The notes under the pieces were generated by a model. That model ran no database searches and was not told the DNA's origin. It saw nothing but the letters and a program-made list of their open reading frames with translations. The position numbers and the translations under genes were made by a program. From JBBATK01 sp044228285 (GTDB taxonomy: Bacteria > Bacteroidota > Ignavibacteria > Kapaibacteriales > NICIL-2), in contig JBGAVD010000001.1 in the NCBI GenBank assembly GCA_044228285.1, positions 682,001 through 746,000 on the forward strand: 64,000 nt of DNA, in the 5' to 3' direction. Shown one piece after another: positions 1 to 8,986 of this stretch. How positions within the stretch are numbered: position 1 is the first letter of the stretch; each line of letters begins with the position of its first letter.

Positions 1-278
1 ATCAACGCTTGCGTCGCTTCGCTCCGCGGCGCTAGCTCCTCGAATCCCAGATCGATGATTCCTCAATACTCTGTTCACTACGTGCCACTGTAGCGCTTCC
101 AAGCGCAGGTCGAATCATGTATCACTATGGGTGGGAAAGTGCACCATGCATTGTCGTGTTTCATAACTTGGCAGACAGTACCGTAGCCAGGATCGAAGGT
201 CTTTCTTTGCTCAGCGCTGAAAATATTTTTAACAGCCTTGCCATAAAATCTTCTTTGCTTCGTTAATCAGATAAATCA

Positions 279-1031
279 ATGTTGCAACATCAAATGGAAT
301 CTCACATGCAAAACTCTCATTTAGTACTTCATCGGTCAGCGGATCGTGGTTATGCGGATCACGGATGGTTGCGCAGCTGGCATAGTTTCAGTTTTGCCAG
401 TTATTACAATCCTCAGTCCATGCATTTTGGCGTGTTGCGAGTGCTAAACGATGATATTGTTCAGGGAGGTGGGGGTTTTGGAAAGCACCCGCATGACAAC
501 ATGGAGATCATCACCATTCCTTTTCACGGCAAACTGGAACATGCCGATAGTATGGGGCATACTGAGGTGATAGGGGCTGGAGAAGTGCAGGTAATGAGTG
601 CAGGCTCTGGTTTGATGCACTCAGAGTACAACCAAAGCCAAACAGAGGAAGTGAATCTTGCTCAAATATGGTTGTATCCAAACAAGCGCAATGTCGAGCC
701 TCGGTACGACCAAAAAGCCTTCGATGCTAACGCCAGTGTTAACACATTGCAGTTGTTGGTATCACCCGATGGAGAAGCCAATTCTCTTTGGATTCATCAG
801 AATGCTTGGGTGTATCGCGGCAAGCTTGACGCGGCAAAGACTATCAGCTATAGTCCGCGACGTGAAGGAAATGGAAGCTATGTGTTTGTTGTTGAGGGGA
901 GTGTACAAGTCAATGGAACTGAGCTGTCTCGTCGCGATGCCATCGGTTTTGGCGCAGATGCAAGTATCGATATCATAGCTTTGTCTGACGCGCAAATACT
1001 CTTTTTCGATGTTCCTATGACTATGGCATAG
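279..1031 (+). CDS. Pirin family bicupin protein
   Basis: This 250-residue protein matches the pirin/YhhW family, bicupin proteins that bind a metal in the N-terminal barrel; some relatives act as quercetinases. The family signature RGYADHGWLRSWHSFSF is at residues 23-39. The expected metal ligands are visible as H70 and H72 in GKHPHD and H114/E116 in MHSEYN. The C-terminal half carries the second, degenerate cupin ending in ILFFDVP. The start at 279 gives a slightly long N-terminus; ATG at 306 would give 241 residues, closer to E. coli YhhW. No Shine-Dalgarno sequence is evident at either. The physiological substrate cannot be inferred. It stands alone, followed by a separate nitroreductase gene. 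Confidence 0.9.
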   Translation: MLQHQMESHMQNSHLVLHRSADRGYADHGWLRSWHSFSFASYYNPQSMHFGVLRVLNDDIVQGGGGFGKHPHDNMEIITIPFHGKLEHADSMGHTEVIGAGEVQVMSAGSGLMHSEYNQSQTEEVNLAQIWLYPNKRNVEPRYDQKAFDANASVNTLQLLVSPDGEANSLWIHQNAWVYRGKLDAAKTISYSPRREGNGSYVFVVEGSVQVNGTELSRRDAIGFGADASIDIIALSDAQILFFDVPMTMA

Positions 1032-1106
1032 TCCAATATGACGAAAGCGCTGAGTCTCTGAACTCAGCGATCGATTGTATCAACAGTTGACGGCTCGAAG
1101 ATTGCC

Positions 1107-1116
1107 GAAGCGCTTC
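1107..1116. repeat. GAAGCGCTTC palindrome
   Basis: Perfect 10-bp palindrome in the spacer between the pirin and nitroreductase genes. The identical word recurs at 23191-23200, and related AGCGCTT-centred inverted repeats lie at 93-106, 1953-1975 and 8780-8810. Its function is unknown. Confidence 0.4.
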
Positions 1117-1189
1117 AAGTCGGGCGTTTCTCAATGACTTAACACACCTTTTTTCTTTAACCGATTTTCAATAACTCACTCTAGTACGA

Positions 1190-1792
1190 ATGCAAGAACT
1201 ACTCCAATCAAAAAAAGCACAAACGCAGTATCCGGTAGCAGACTTCATTAGCGGACGATTCAGTCCGCGGGTCTTTTCTACCCAAGACATTGAAGACGAG
1301 GTATTAAAAACACTCTTTGAAGCCGCTTCTTGGTCTGCATCCTCCTCAAACCTACAACCCTGGCGCTACCTTTACGCTCATCGTGGCAGCTCTGAGTTTC
1401 AGCGCATTCTTGAGTGTTTGAATCCGAGCAATCAGACCTGGGCCAAAGATGCCGCTGTATTGCTCGTGAGCCTGGCAAACACGAGAACAGCGCAAGACAA
1501 AAACAATCGCTTTGCTATGCATGATCTGGGAATGGCAAATGCCACTCTTCTGTTGCAGGCGCAAACGATGGGCATATATGGTCGCATGATGGGGGGATAC
1601 CAGCAAGATGCACTCAGAGAAGCCTTCCATGTGCCTGAAACTTATGAGCTTGGTGTTGTGATCGCCATCGGCTACTTGGGTAGCATTGAAGGTCGAGACG
1701 AGCAGTTTGTGCAACGCGAGAAAGCACAACGGGCTCGCAAAATCATCGCAGAATTCGCGTTTAGTAACACCCCTTTTGAGAAGGCGGACTAA
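1190..1792 (+). CDS. Nitroreductase family protein
   Basis: A 200-residue FMN-dependent nitroreductase-like oxidoreductase. The N-terminal flavin-binding signature is visible (SGRFSPRVF near residue 21, then ASWSASSSNLQPWRYLY around residues 47-63), and the C-terminal part has the family's VVIAIGYLG strand. Members of this family reduce nitroaromatics, quinones or flavins with NAD(P)H; the substrate here is not predictable. The length matches single-domain members. It is preceded by about 160 bp of non-coding DNA and followed by a 500-bp spacer, so it is probably monocistronic. Confidence 0.9.
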   Translation: MQELLQSKKAQTQYPVADFISGRFSPRVFSTQDIEDEVLKTLFEAASWSASSSNLQPWRYLYAHRGSSEFQRILECLNPSNQTWAKDAAVLLVSLANTRTAQDKNNRFAMHDLGMANATLLLQAQTMGIYGRMMGGYQQDALREAFHVPETYELGVVIAIGYLGSIEGRDEQFVQREKAQRARKIIAEFAFSNTPFEKAD

Positions 1793-1952
1793 TCGTCTAA
1801 CACGCATTGAAAACAATGATTGCTCAGCGAGCAAGTGACTGTGGTTTCCGACAACGTGCCGCTTGTCTCTTGCTCGCTGAGTACGTTGTCAACAACTTCG
1901 CTGAGTACATTATCTACAACTGAGCGAGCTTCAATCTCAACGCCGATTGATT

Positions 1953-1975
1953 CCAAAGCGCTGAAAGCGCTTTGG
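1953..1975. repeat. Perfect hairpin CCAAAGCGCT-gaa-AGCGCTTTGG
   Basis: Ten-base perfect inverted repeat with a 3-base loop. There is no T-tract on either side, so intrinsic termination is doubtful. It lies between the nitroreductase gene and mraZ. Confidence 0.55.
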
Positions 1976-2209
1976 AGACCCAACTCCTGCTAGTTCCTAC
2001 CTGCTTAGAGTAGAAGCGCTACAAAATCTCCCCCTTTCACCCCCAGCTGACCACTTCAGCCTCTATACCTCAAAAAGGGGACTAAATCCTTGTCAAAAGA
2101 GCCATATAGTAGCGGAGTATCGCTTGCTCTGGAATAATCTCCCACTCAGCAATCGCCGAAAATTGACGAAAAACGCAGGTCTTCAACTATTTTTTCATTT
2201 TTGGAATAA

Positions 2210-2226
2210 AAAGTGGTAAAAAGTGG
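2210..2226 (+). promoter_or_regulatory. Tandem MraZ boxes upstream of mraZ
   Basis: Two AAAGTGG direct repeats at 2210-2216 and 2220-2226, spaced exactly 10 bp (one helical turn). A degenerate GTG-containing third copy is near 2232-2238. MraZ is known to bind arrays of short G-rich direct repeats ahead of its own operon (TGGGA-type in enterics, AAAGTG[T/G]N3 in Mollicutes). These copies fit the second form and lie 64 bp before the ATG, which suggests autoregulation. The reverse complement CTCCCACT occurs at 2139-2146. Confidence 0.6.
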
Positions 2227-2289
2227 GAGATTTTGTGAGGATTGTTTTATTTTTGTCGGACTTCGATTCACGACAGAGAAAATCCAGCG

Positions 2290-2730
2290 ATGCCCGGGTT
2301 CAAGGGACAAGAGTCATATTCCATTGATGCGAAGGGGAGAGTTAACATTCCTCTGAAAATGCGTCGTGTAATAGCTCCTGAATCCAACGACACTTTTGTG
2401 TTGACACGGGGAACGAACAAATGCGTTGAAGCATTTCCGCTTGAGGATTGGAAGAAGTACGAGGAGAAGTTGTCGAAGTTGAATCACAGTGATGAAAAGG
2501 ATCGATTCTTCTTACGTACGATTCTTTCTTGGTGTGAGGAAGTGGTGATGGACGCGCAGCAGCGCATCAGCATCCCAAAGAAGCATTTGGATTTTGCAGG
2601 CATAACCAATCGAGTGACCATTGTTGGTGTGATGGATCGATTGGAACTCTGGAATCCTGAGGAGTTTGAAAAGTATCAGAATAGTTTTACAGAAACCTAC
2701 GAACAGGTCGCCTCGGCCGTGATGAAATAA
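2290..2730 (+). CDS. mraZ: MraZ transcriptional regulator
   Basis: MraZ, a DNA-binding repressor of the division/cell-wall (dcw) cluster, forming rings from tandem SpoVT-AbrB folds. The first domain begins GQESYSIDAKGRVNIP and the second contains MDAQQRISIPKKHL. The reading frame is open from a TTG at 2242, but the conserved N-terminus begins at ATG 2290 (MPGFKGQ), giving 146 residues, the usual length. The gene sits 13 bp before rsmH, the canonical mraZ-mraW order. Unlike the classical cluster, ftsL, ftsI and the mur genes do not follow. The AAAGTGG repeats upstream suggest autoregulation. Confidence 0.95.
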   Translation: MPGFKGQESYSIDAKGRVNIPLKMRRVIAPESNDTFVLTRGTNKCVEAFPLEDWKKYEEKLSKLNHSDEKDRFFLRTILSWCEEVVMDAQQRISIPKKHLDFAGITNRVTIVGVMDRLELWNPEEFEKYQNSFTETYEQVASAVMK

Positions 2731-2743
2731 CAGCGGAGGAGAG

Positions 2744-3742
2744 ATGAGCGAGGATTCTGAAGGGACTGAAAAGTCAATTGACAAGGGTCTTGAAAACAGA
2801 AAAGAGTCTGAGTATCATGAACCGGTCATGTTTCGCGAGACACTTGAGTGGTTGGTGACCAAAGACGACGGTCTATATATCGACGGCACATTGGGTGGCG
2901 GCGGGCATGCAGCAGGAATACTGAGGAAGGTATCTAACAGCGGCCGCCTGATATGTTTCGATGCAGATGAGCAAGCCATTAGTTTTTGTCGGGGGGCATT
3001 TGCGGATGAGCTTGCGCGCGGTGAAGAATCGCGAATTCGGTTGGTTCACGGGAACTATGCAGAGGTATGTGGCAACGAGGAAGTGGTGGCAGGAAGCCAA
3101 AAAGGTATTAGCGGACTCTTGCTGGATCTTGGAGTATCATCCTATCAGTTGAATAATCCCGCTCAAGGGATTAGTCATCGATATGATGCCGCACTGGACA
3201 TGCGCTTCGGGGGGAGCGGACGGACAGCTGCCGAAATCATCAATTCGGCTGAACAAGCGGAAATCCAAAAGATCTTGTGGGAATTCGGTGAAGAAAAGTT
3301 TGCTCGGAATATAACGAAGGCTATCGTTCAACGTCGACGCATTGCACCAATCACTACCACGGTAGAGTTACGAAAGCTGGTGGAGGAAACGGTTCCTCCA
3401 CCTGTTTTTTTATCTAGTCTGGCCAGAGTGTTTCAAGCTCTACGCATTGCGGTCAATCATGAGCTTGAAGTGCTTGAAAAGACACTCCTCTGCGTCATTC
3501 CTATGCTCGCTCCCGGTGGGCGCATTGTCGTGATTTCTTACCATTCTCTCGAAGATCGCATCGTCAAGCACATCTTCAAGAAAGAATCCACCAGCCATCG
3601 ACCAAGCTACCCTGGTGATGTGGCGATTCATGCTCGCTTAAAACTCCTCACTCCAAAACCTCAACTTCCAAGCGAGGAAGAAGTACGTCGAAACCCTCGA
3701 GCCCGCAGCGCTAAAGTGCGCGTAGTCGAACGAGTGGCATAA
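2744..3742 (+). CDS. rsmH: 16S rRNA (cytosine-1402-N4)-methyltransferase RsmH
   Basis: RsmH (MraW) N4-methylates C1402 in the decoding centre of 16S rRNA using SAM. SAM motif I is IDGTLGGGGHAAGIL at residues 46-60. The conserved segments GLLLDLGVSSYQLN, RFGG and VVISYHSLEDRIVK follow, and the C-terminal RNPRARSAKVRV is diagnostic. The 332-residue length includes about 22 extra acidic N-terminal residues before YHEPVM. A purine-rich GGAGGAGAG Shine-Dalgarno sequence immediately before ATG 2744 supports this start. It is cotranscribed with mraZ. The next gene is on the opposite strand, so the operon ends here. Confidence 0.97.
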   Translation: MSEDSEGTEKSIDKGLENRKESEYHEPVMFRETLEWLVTKDDGLYIDGTLGGGGHAAGILRKVSNSGRLICFDADEQAISFCRGAFADELARGEESRIRLVHGNYAEVCGNEEVVAGSQKGISGLLLDLGVSSYQLNNPAQGISHRYDAALDMRFGGSGRTAAEIINSAEQAEIQKILWEFGEEKFARNITKAIVQRRRIAPITTTVELRKLVEETVPPPVFLSSLARVFQALRIAVNHELEVLEKTLLCVIPMLAPGGRIVVISYHSLEDRIVKHIFKKESTSHRPSYPGDVAIHARLKLLTPKPQLPSEEEVRRNPRARSAKVRVVERVA

Positions 3743-3936
3743 ACCCTCACCGCCTCAGGAGATCGTACTCCCTTCACACAAGATGCTGGAGTAGTGCTCT
3801 GCGTAGCATATACTACCTGATTACTCCTTTCTTGATGCTCAGCTTTGCACCTCATTCTCATAGTGGATCAAGGTTCTTGAATTGTCTGGCTGAGGACTAA
3901 TGCGAGGCTGCGATCACAACTACTAGCACAGAACAC

Positions 3937-3968
3937 AAAAAAAGGCACACTGAATCTCAGCATGCCTT
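3937..3968 (-). terminator. Intrinsic terminator of the DegT aminotransferase gene
   Basis: Read on the minus strand: AAGGCA, an internal CTGA/TCAG stem, TGCCTT, then a run of seven T. It lies about 20 bp past the stop codon at 3991. Confidence 0.8.
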
Positions 3969-3990
3969 CTGCATTGCATTTGTAGACTTT

Positions 3991-5133
3991 TTAGGAAGCC
4001 ATTGCTGTTGACTTCTTTGCGACCCCGTGGGTAGCAAAGAACGACTTAACGTGATCGCAAACGTAGATGATTTGATCATCGGTCATCTCTGGGAACATTG
4101 GCAATGACAAACATTGATTGCCGAGTTGTTCTGATACAGGGAATTGACCAAGCTTGTATCCTAAGTGTGCGAAGCACTGTTGCAAGTGCAGCGGCACTGG
4201 ATAGTGAAGTCCGGTTGCCACATCATGGTCTTGCAGATACTTCTGCAATTCTTCACGACGAGGTGTTTGAATCACAAACAAGTGATACACGTGACGAGCA
4301 TTTGGCTTTTCGTATGGCAGCACGATTTCGCTCAGGTCTCCCAAGAGTTCGTGGTAACGAGCAGCAACAGCGCGACGCTTATCCGTGTACTCCTGCAAGT
4401 GTGGAAGCTTCACACCTAACACAGCGCCTTGAATGGCTTCCATGCGATAGTTGTGACCATACACTTCGTGATAGTATTTCTTCTCTGAACCGTGATCACG
4501 GATCATGCGAACCTTGCGTGCGAGTTCAGGATTGTTCGTTGTCACAGCTCCACCTTCACCGTAGGCACCGAGGTTTTTACCAGGGTAGAAGCTGAATGAA
4601 CACACATCACCCAGACCGCCAATAGGTTGTCCGTCGAATAGCGCATTATGTGATTGAGCAGCGTCTTCAACCAAGAAGATCTTGTGTTTATCGGCAATCA
4701 CACGGAGTGCTGCCATATCGGCTGCTTGTCCATACAAGTGTACGGCAACAATTGCCTTAGTTTTCGGAGTAATAGCTGCTTCAACTTTCGATGGGTCGAT
4801 GCAGTAGGTACGGGGATCGCAATCAACAAATACTGGTGTCGCACCACAGAGTGTAGCACCCCAAGCTGTTGCGATGAAGGTATTTGCGGGGACGATCACT
4901 TCGTCTCCATGGCTTACACCGAGTGCCCAGAGAGCAAGGTGATTTGCATCAGTGCCGCTGCTTACCGCAGCACAGTATTTTACCTTGTGCATGGCTGCAA
5001 AGGCTTCTTCAAATCGTTGGACTTTTGGTCCAAGCACATAAGCCGTATTATCTAAGACCTCAGTGATTTCCTTCAGGATTTGCTCACGCAGAGGTTTGAA
5101 ATTGGCTTTCAGGTCGAGAAAGGGAACGCTCAT
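3991..5133 (-). CDS. DegT/DnrJ/EryC1/StrS sugar aminotransferase
   Basis: A 380-residue PLP-dependent aminotransferase of the sugar-nucleotide (StrS/DegT) family, which transfers an amino group from glutamate to a keto-sugar nucleotide. The Schiff-base lysine is K186 in SFYPGKNLGAYG, and the PLP-contacting VEDAAQSH contains D157. Other family blocks are SSGTDANHLAL near residue 60 and RMEAIQGAVL near 230. The usual roles are LPS O-antigen or exopolysaccharide amino-sugar synthesis. No other sugar-pathway gene is adjacent, so the exact sugar is unknown. It is divergent from rho and has its own terminator. Confidence 0.93.
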   Translation of the reverse strand: MSVPFLDLKANFKPLREQILKEITEVLDNTAYVLGPKVQRFEEAFAAMHKVKYCAAVSSGTDANHLALWALGVSHGDEVIVPANTFIATAWGATLCGATPVFVDCDPRTYCIDPSKVEAAITPKTKAIVAVHLYGQAADMAALRVIADKHKIFLVEDAAQSHNALFDGQPIGGLGDVCSFSFYPGKNLGAYGEGGAVTTNNPELARKVRMIRDHGSEKKYYHEVYGHNYRMEAIQGAVLGVKLPHLQEYTDKRRAVAARYHELLGDLSEIVLPYEKPNARHVYHLFVIQTPRREELQKYLQDHDVATGLHYPVPLHLQQCFAHLGYKLGQFPVSEQLGNQCLSLPMFPEMTDDQIIYVCDHVKSFFATHGVAKKSTAMAS

Positions 5134-5584
5134 ACGAACTCCAGTAATTAACAGTACATCCTTGTAACAATGCCAAAGCTATGGCAAGCGCTGTGCCACA
5201 TTTGTGGGGAGAGCTTTGTTTTTGCACCAAGATCCAAGAAGTCAAGCGATGAGCCCTGAACAACTCCGCGAAAAGGGCATAAATATTGTTTGCGTGTGAT
5301 GCAGTACCGTTGTACTTTGCATGACCACAAAGCAGTAGCCGATCCAGACACGCATTCCGCTCTGAATGCGATCCTTAGGTTCACAGCAGCAGAACAGATC
5401 CTTTTTTGTGGTTCCTTTTTCGATCGAAACCCGGCAATCGCCTACCACCGAAGACTACGCATTACACTTCACTCGTAGATGCACCCTCTGGTGAAATGTC
5501 GTTCGAATTCAGCAGTGCTGATCCATACTATACAATTCCCGACAACAGACACATTTCTCATCACCCTCATTTTTCTTTACCGCA
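5134..5584. other. Divergent intergenic region and long rho leader
   Basis: About 450 bp between the divergent aminotransferase and rho genes, without a convincing ORF. It should hold both promoters; TATACAAT near 5529 is a possible -10 for rho. A long leader would fit the known Rho autoregulation by attenuation in other bacteria, but no specific element is recognisable. Confidence 0.4.
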
Positions 5585-6892
5585 ATGGCAAAGACAGACA
5601 TGGACTCAAACGTCCCAGCAGTTATTGATATTAACGAGCTGAAAACCAAAAAAATCGCGGAGCTCACCAAAATCGCGAAAGCTCTCAACATTCCGGACTT
5701 CTCCGATCTGCGCAAGCAGGAACTCATCTTCCGTATCATTGAAGCGCAGTCAGCGTTGCAAATGAAGGAACAGCACAGTGAGGGCGTAACAGTCAGCACC
5801 GGTGTTTTGGAAGTGTTACCAGATGGTTATGGATTTCTGCGCTCAGCGGATTATAACTACTTGCCATCGCCAGACGATATCTATGTATCACCTTCTCAAA
5901 TCAAGAAGTTTGGTCTGCGAACCGGCGATACAGTACGCGGCCACGTTCGACCACCAAAAGAAGGTGAACGTTTCTTCGCCCTTTTGAAGGTTGAAACGGT
6001 CAACTATGTTGAGCCAGATTTGATGCGCGATCGCACGATCTTCGACAACCTGACACCAACCTACCCAGAGCGTCAACTCAAATTGGAAACCATTCCAAGC
6101 GAGTATCCGATGCGTATCATCGATATGTTGTGTCCGATTGGTAAAGGTCAGCGTGGACTTATCGTCTCACCTCCGAAGTCTGGTAAAACCATTCTGCTCC
6201 AGAAAATTGCCAATAGTATCACACGCAATCATCCAGAAGCGAAACTCATTGTCTTGCTCATCGATGAGCGTCCCGAAGAAGTAACCGACATGCAGCGCTC
6301 CGTGAAGGCAGAAGTTATTGCTTCAACCTTCGATGAACAGCCAGAACGTCACGTGCAGGTTGCCGAAATGGTTCTCGAAAAAGCAAAGCGTCTGATCGAA
6401 GCAAAACAAGATGTTATCATTCTTCTTGATTCGATCACTCGTCTGGCTCGTGCTCATAACACGGTTATCCCACACTCTGGTAAAATTCTTTCTGGTGGTG
6501 TTGATGCGAACGCACTTCACAAGCCAAAACGCTTTTTCGGTGCAGCTCGTAACATTGAAGAAGGGGGATCGCTCACCATTATAGCTACCGCGCTTATTGA
6601 TACTGGAAGCCGTATGGATGAAGTGATTTTTGAAGAGTTCAAGGGTACAGGTAATATGGAGTTGGTTTTGGATCGTCGCCTTGCTGAACGTCGTGTGTTC
6701 CCAGCGATCGATGTGAACAAATCCGGAACTCGTAAAGAGGACTTACTCATTGCTCCTGATGATTTGAATCGTATCTGGATCCTACGCAAATTCTTGAGCG
6801 ACATGGGCAGCGTTGAAGCAATGGAAACGTTGCTCGATCGCATGAGCAAGACTCGTTCGAACAAAGAATTCTTGCAAACAATGAATTCCTAA
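5585..6892 (+). CDS. rho: Transcription termination factor Rho
   Basis: Rho, the hexameric RNA-dependent ATPase that ends transcription. At 435 residues it has an N-terminal Rho_N helical domain (residues about 17-60, LKTKKIAELTKIAKAL) and an RNA-binding cold-shock-like domain (about 70-142, with GVLEVLPDGYGFLRS). The RecA-type motor follows, with Walker A SPPKSGKT at 195-202 and Walker B VIILLD ending at D282. The Q-loop SGGVDANAL and R-loop KGTGNMELVLDR are intact. There is no low-complexity N-terminal insertion, which many Bacteroidetes Rho proteins carry. It is monocistronic, with a strong terminator behind it. Confidence 0.98.
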   Translation: MAKTDMDSNVPAVIDINELKTKKIAELTKIAKALNIPDFSDLRKQELIFRIIEAQSALQMKEQHSEGVTVSTGVLEVLPDGYGFLRSADYNYLPSPDDIYVSPSQIKKFGLRTGDTVRGHVRPPKEGERFFALLKVETVNYVEPDLMRDRTIFDNLTPTYPERQLKLETIPSEYPMRIIDMLCPIGKGQRGLIVSPPKSGKTILLQKIANSITRNHPEAKLIVLLIDERPEEVTDMQRSVKAEVIASTFDEQPERHVQVAEMVLEKAKRLIEAKQDVIILLDSITRLARAHNTVIPHSGKILSGGVDANALHKPKRFFGAARNIEEGGSLTIIATALIDTGSRMDEVIFEEFKGTGNMELVLDRRLAERRVFPAIDVNKSGTRKEDLLIAPDDLNRIWILRKFLSDMGSVEAMETLLDRMSKTRSNKEFLQTMNS

Positions 6893-6955
6893 TGCTTGAT
6901 GCAGATGGTTGAAGCTACAAGCTCAACCCTTTCTCAAAGAGATTTTCTTACACGC

Positions 6956-6992
6956 AAAAAGCCCCGAACTGCTTCGCAGTCCGGGGCTTTTT
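6956..6992 (+). terminator. Intrinsic terminator after rho
   Basis: AAAAAGCCCCG-aACTGC-ttc-GCAGT-cCGGGGCTTTTT: a long GC-rich stem flanked by A5 and T5 tracts, about 65 bp past the rho stop. It is symmetrical enough to work in both directions. Confidence 0.9.
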
Positions 6993-7248
6993 ACGTTGTA
7001 TATACCAACAGCTGATGTTGGATTATAGGATTTACCTTCAGCTATTGAAACCGCCAAAGAGGTACAAAGGTGTTAACAGCTGTGGATTCTCAGAGGCTGG
7101 GAGAAATAGAGTAGATCGCCAATAGAGCTGCAAAAGCTGTTTGAAGTTCTCAGTAATTGCACGCTCTTCTACTTGCTATCTCTCGACTGCATTTAGCTAA
7201 GTAGTCTTGCGAACAATTAAAATGCAAACGCCTACTGAACCAGAATCT
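6993..7248. other. Intergenic region between rho and pyk
   Basis: No gene, terminator or regulatory motif is recognisable beyond the rho terminator. The neighbours are convergent. Confidence 0.4.
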
Positions 7249-8706
7249 TTAAAGCGTTTCGATGCTGAGCATGTTGGTGCGAGAGCGGGCGACGAGAGGA
7301 CGTCCAATCGTAAAGACGATGGTGGCCCCCTTCTCGAAGTAGCCTCGACCAACCAGGAGTTTTTTAATGTGCTCGATGGTATCATCGGTTGTTGTGACTT
7401 TGTCGACCGTGAAGCCGTAGACACCCCAATACAAACCAACTCTACGCGCGGTATCGCGCAACGAGGTGATGGCGAGAATCGGTGCGCGTGGGCGACGATT
7501 CGAAATCAAGTGCGCTGTTTGTCCAGAATAACTCAGCGCTGCAATACAGTTGATGTTTTGTTCTTCCGCAATGGTTGCAGCCGCAGCCGCAATCGACTTC
7601 GTGTTCTGTTGTCCATCGATTTTCACATCGGCAGAACGCAGCAACAGTTTTCCATCATGGAGCATCTGTTTTTCAGCTTCCGTACAAATGAGACGCATAT
7701 AGGATATAGCCTCAATAGGGTATGCCCCGACGGAAGTTTCAGCGCTGAGCATAACAGCATCCGTTCCATCGAGCACAGCGTTAGCAACATCGCTCGCTTC
7801 AGCTCGCGTTGGTCGTGGATTCTGAATCATCGACTCAAGCATTTGGGTTGCCGTGATCACAGGCTTCGCGTAGTTATTGCAAAGAGCAATGATACGTTTC
7901 TGTTCCATCGGTACACGCGAAGCCGGAATCTCAACTCCCAGATCACCCCGAGCCACCATGATGCCATCGCTGACGCGAACAATCTCTTCAATGTTCGTGA
8001 GTGCTTCTGGCTTCTCAATCTTGGCGATGATGGGAATATCGGCGTTTAGACTTTGCAGCACTTTGCGCACGTGCTTCACATCGGTTGCTGAGCGGACAAA
8101 AGACACAGCTATATAGTCCACCCCTTGAGCGGCGGCAAACGCAAGGTCTGCTTTGTCCTTTGCAGTAATCGATGGCAGACTGACTTTGATGTGTGGAAGG
8201 TTGAGTCCTTTGCGTGATTTGAGAAGTCCGCCGTTGATGACAACGGCTTTCACGCAAATGCCATCGGTCGACATCACTTGAGCTGCCAATAAGCCATCGT
8301 CAAAGAGGAGTGTATCGCCCTTCTTGACATCGCGAGCCAATGAAGGATACTCAAGAGGAATGTAGCCCTCTGGTGGCTTGACTTTTCGACGTTTCAACAA
8401 ACCAGGATCCGCAATGATAATCTCTCGTCCATTCATGAGCATCACACCATTGCCCAGATCACCAACACGGAGTTTTGGTCCTTGAAGGTCAGCAATGATT
8501 GGAACGTGGAGACCGCACTTTTTCTCAGCTGATCGTATAACCTTAATCGATTGCGCGTGGGTGCTGTGGGTACTATGGCTCATGTTCAAACGAAAGGCTG
8601 AGGCACCTGCGAAGAGTGCTTCTACTACTTTGTCTTCCGTGCCAATAGCCGGACCCATGGTGCAGAGAATTTTCGTTTTATACGACAGATACGCTGGAGT
8701 TTTCAT
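7249..8706 (-). CDS. pyk: Pyruvate kinase
   Basis: Pyruvate kinase transfers phosphate from phosphoenolpyruvate to ADP, the last step of glycolysis. The frame opens at 8751, but ATG 8706 (MKTPAYLSYKTKILCTMGP) gives the family N-terminus and leaves the palindrome at 8722-8738 in the leader. The product is then 485 residues. Visible blocks are FRLNMSHS, IADLQGPKLRVG, the active-site IIAKIEKPEAL (catalytic Lys), DGIMVARGDLGVEIP, and TATQMLESM with PTRAEASDVANAVLDG. The C-terminal domain continues to residue 485, so this is a complete type without the extra PEP-utiliser domain seen in some Firmicutes. It is monocistronic. Confidence 0.96.
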   Translation of the reverse strand: MKTPAYLSYKTKILCTMGPAIGTEDKVVEALFAGASAFRLNMSHSTHSTHAQSIKVIRSAEKKCGLHVPIIADLQGPKLRVGDLGNGVMLMNGREIIIADPGLLKRRKVKPPEGYIPLEYPSLARDVKKGDTLLFDDGLLAAQVMSTDGICVKAVVINGGLLKSRKGLNLPHIKVSLPSITAKDKADLAFAAAQGVDYIAVSFVRSATDVKHVRKVLQSLNADIPIIAKIEKPEALTNIEEIVRVSDGIMVARGDLGVEIPASRVPMEQKRIIALCNNYAKPVITATQMLESMIQNPRPTRAEASDVANAVLDGTDAVMLSAETSVGAYPIEAISYMRLICTEAEKQMLHDGKLLLRSADVKIDGQQNTKSIAAAAATIAEEQNINCIAALSYSGQTAHLISNRRPRAPILAITSLRDTARRVGLYWGVYGFTVDKVTTTDDTIEHIKKLLVGRGYFEKGATIVFTIGRPLVARSRTNMLSIETL

Positions 8707-8721
8707 AATGATATACGTTGT

Positions 8722-8738
8722 GCTACCCACTGGGTAGC
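8722..8738 (-). promoter_or_regulatory. Candidate operator in the pyk leader
   Basis: Perfect inverted repeat GCTACCCA-c-TGGGTAGC lying 16 bp before the preferred pyk start codon. The spacing and symmetry suit a repressor site or an early leader hairpin; no regulator can be named. Confidence 0.4.
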
Positions 8739-8986
8739 GAAGCACTGCCATTCTTCTAGAGATCGCAAGTTACGGTCTAGGGCGCTTTCCAGTTGGAAGG
8801 AAAAGCGCTTCGGTTTTTGCATGCTCCTAGAATCGCTTATTCTCGGCTACGAACTTTCCTGAATCGCCCGTGGCAAAAAGTGCTGCACACACACATCTTT
8901 GTGAATACAAAGGTTGCGACTGTGCACTTTACTTTTTAGTTTGGGCACATTGTTGTTTCGTACACTCTAATATTTAGGAGAAAAGC

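Larger units (their letters stand above)
1793..2289. other. Repeat-rich intergenic region upstream of mraZ
   Basis: No gene is visible. The stretch holds 13-bp inverted repeats (1823-1835 with 1869-1881) and 8-bp inverted repeats (1850-1857 with 1883-1890) interleaved in the order A-B-A'-B'. A diverged direct repeat of CGCTGAGTACnTTnTC and the hairpin at 1953-1975 follow. The MraZ boxes occupy the final part. Confidence 0.6.

Noticed and set aside
2242..2289. Extended MraZ start at TTG 2242
   Set aside because: The added 16 residues are not MraZ-like; ATG 2290 gives the canonical MPGFKGQ start.
7207..8049. 280-codon plus-strand frame opposite pyruvate kinase
   Set aside because: It is antisense to a clear pyk gene and has no family features.
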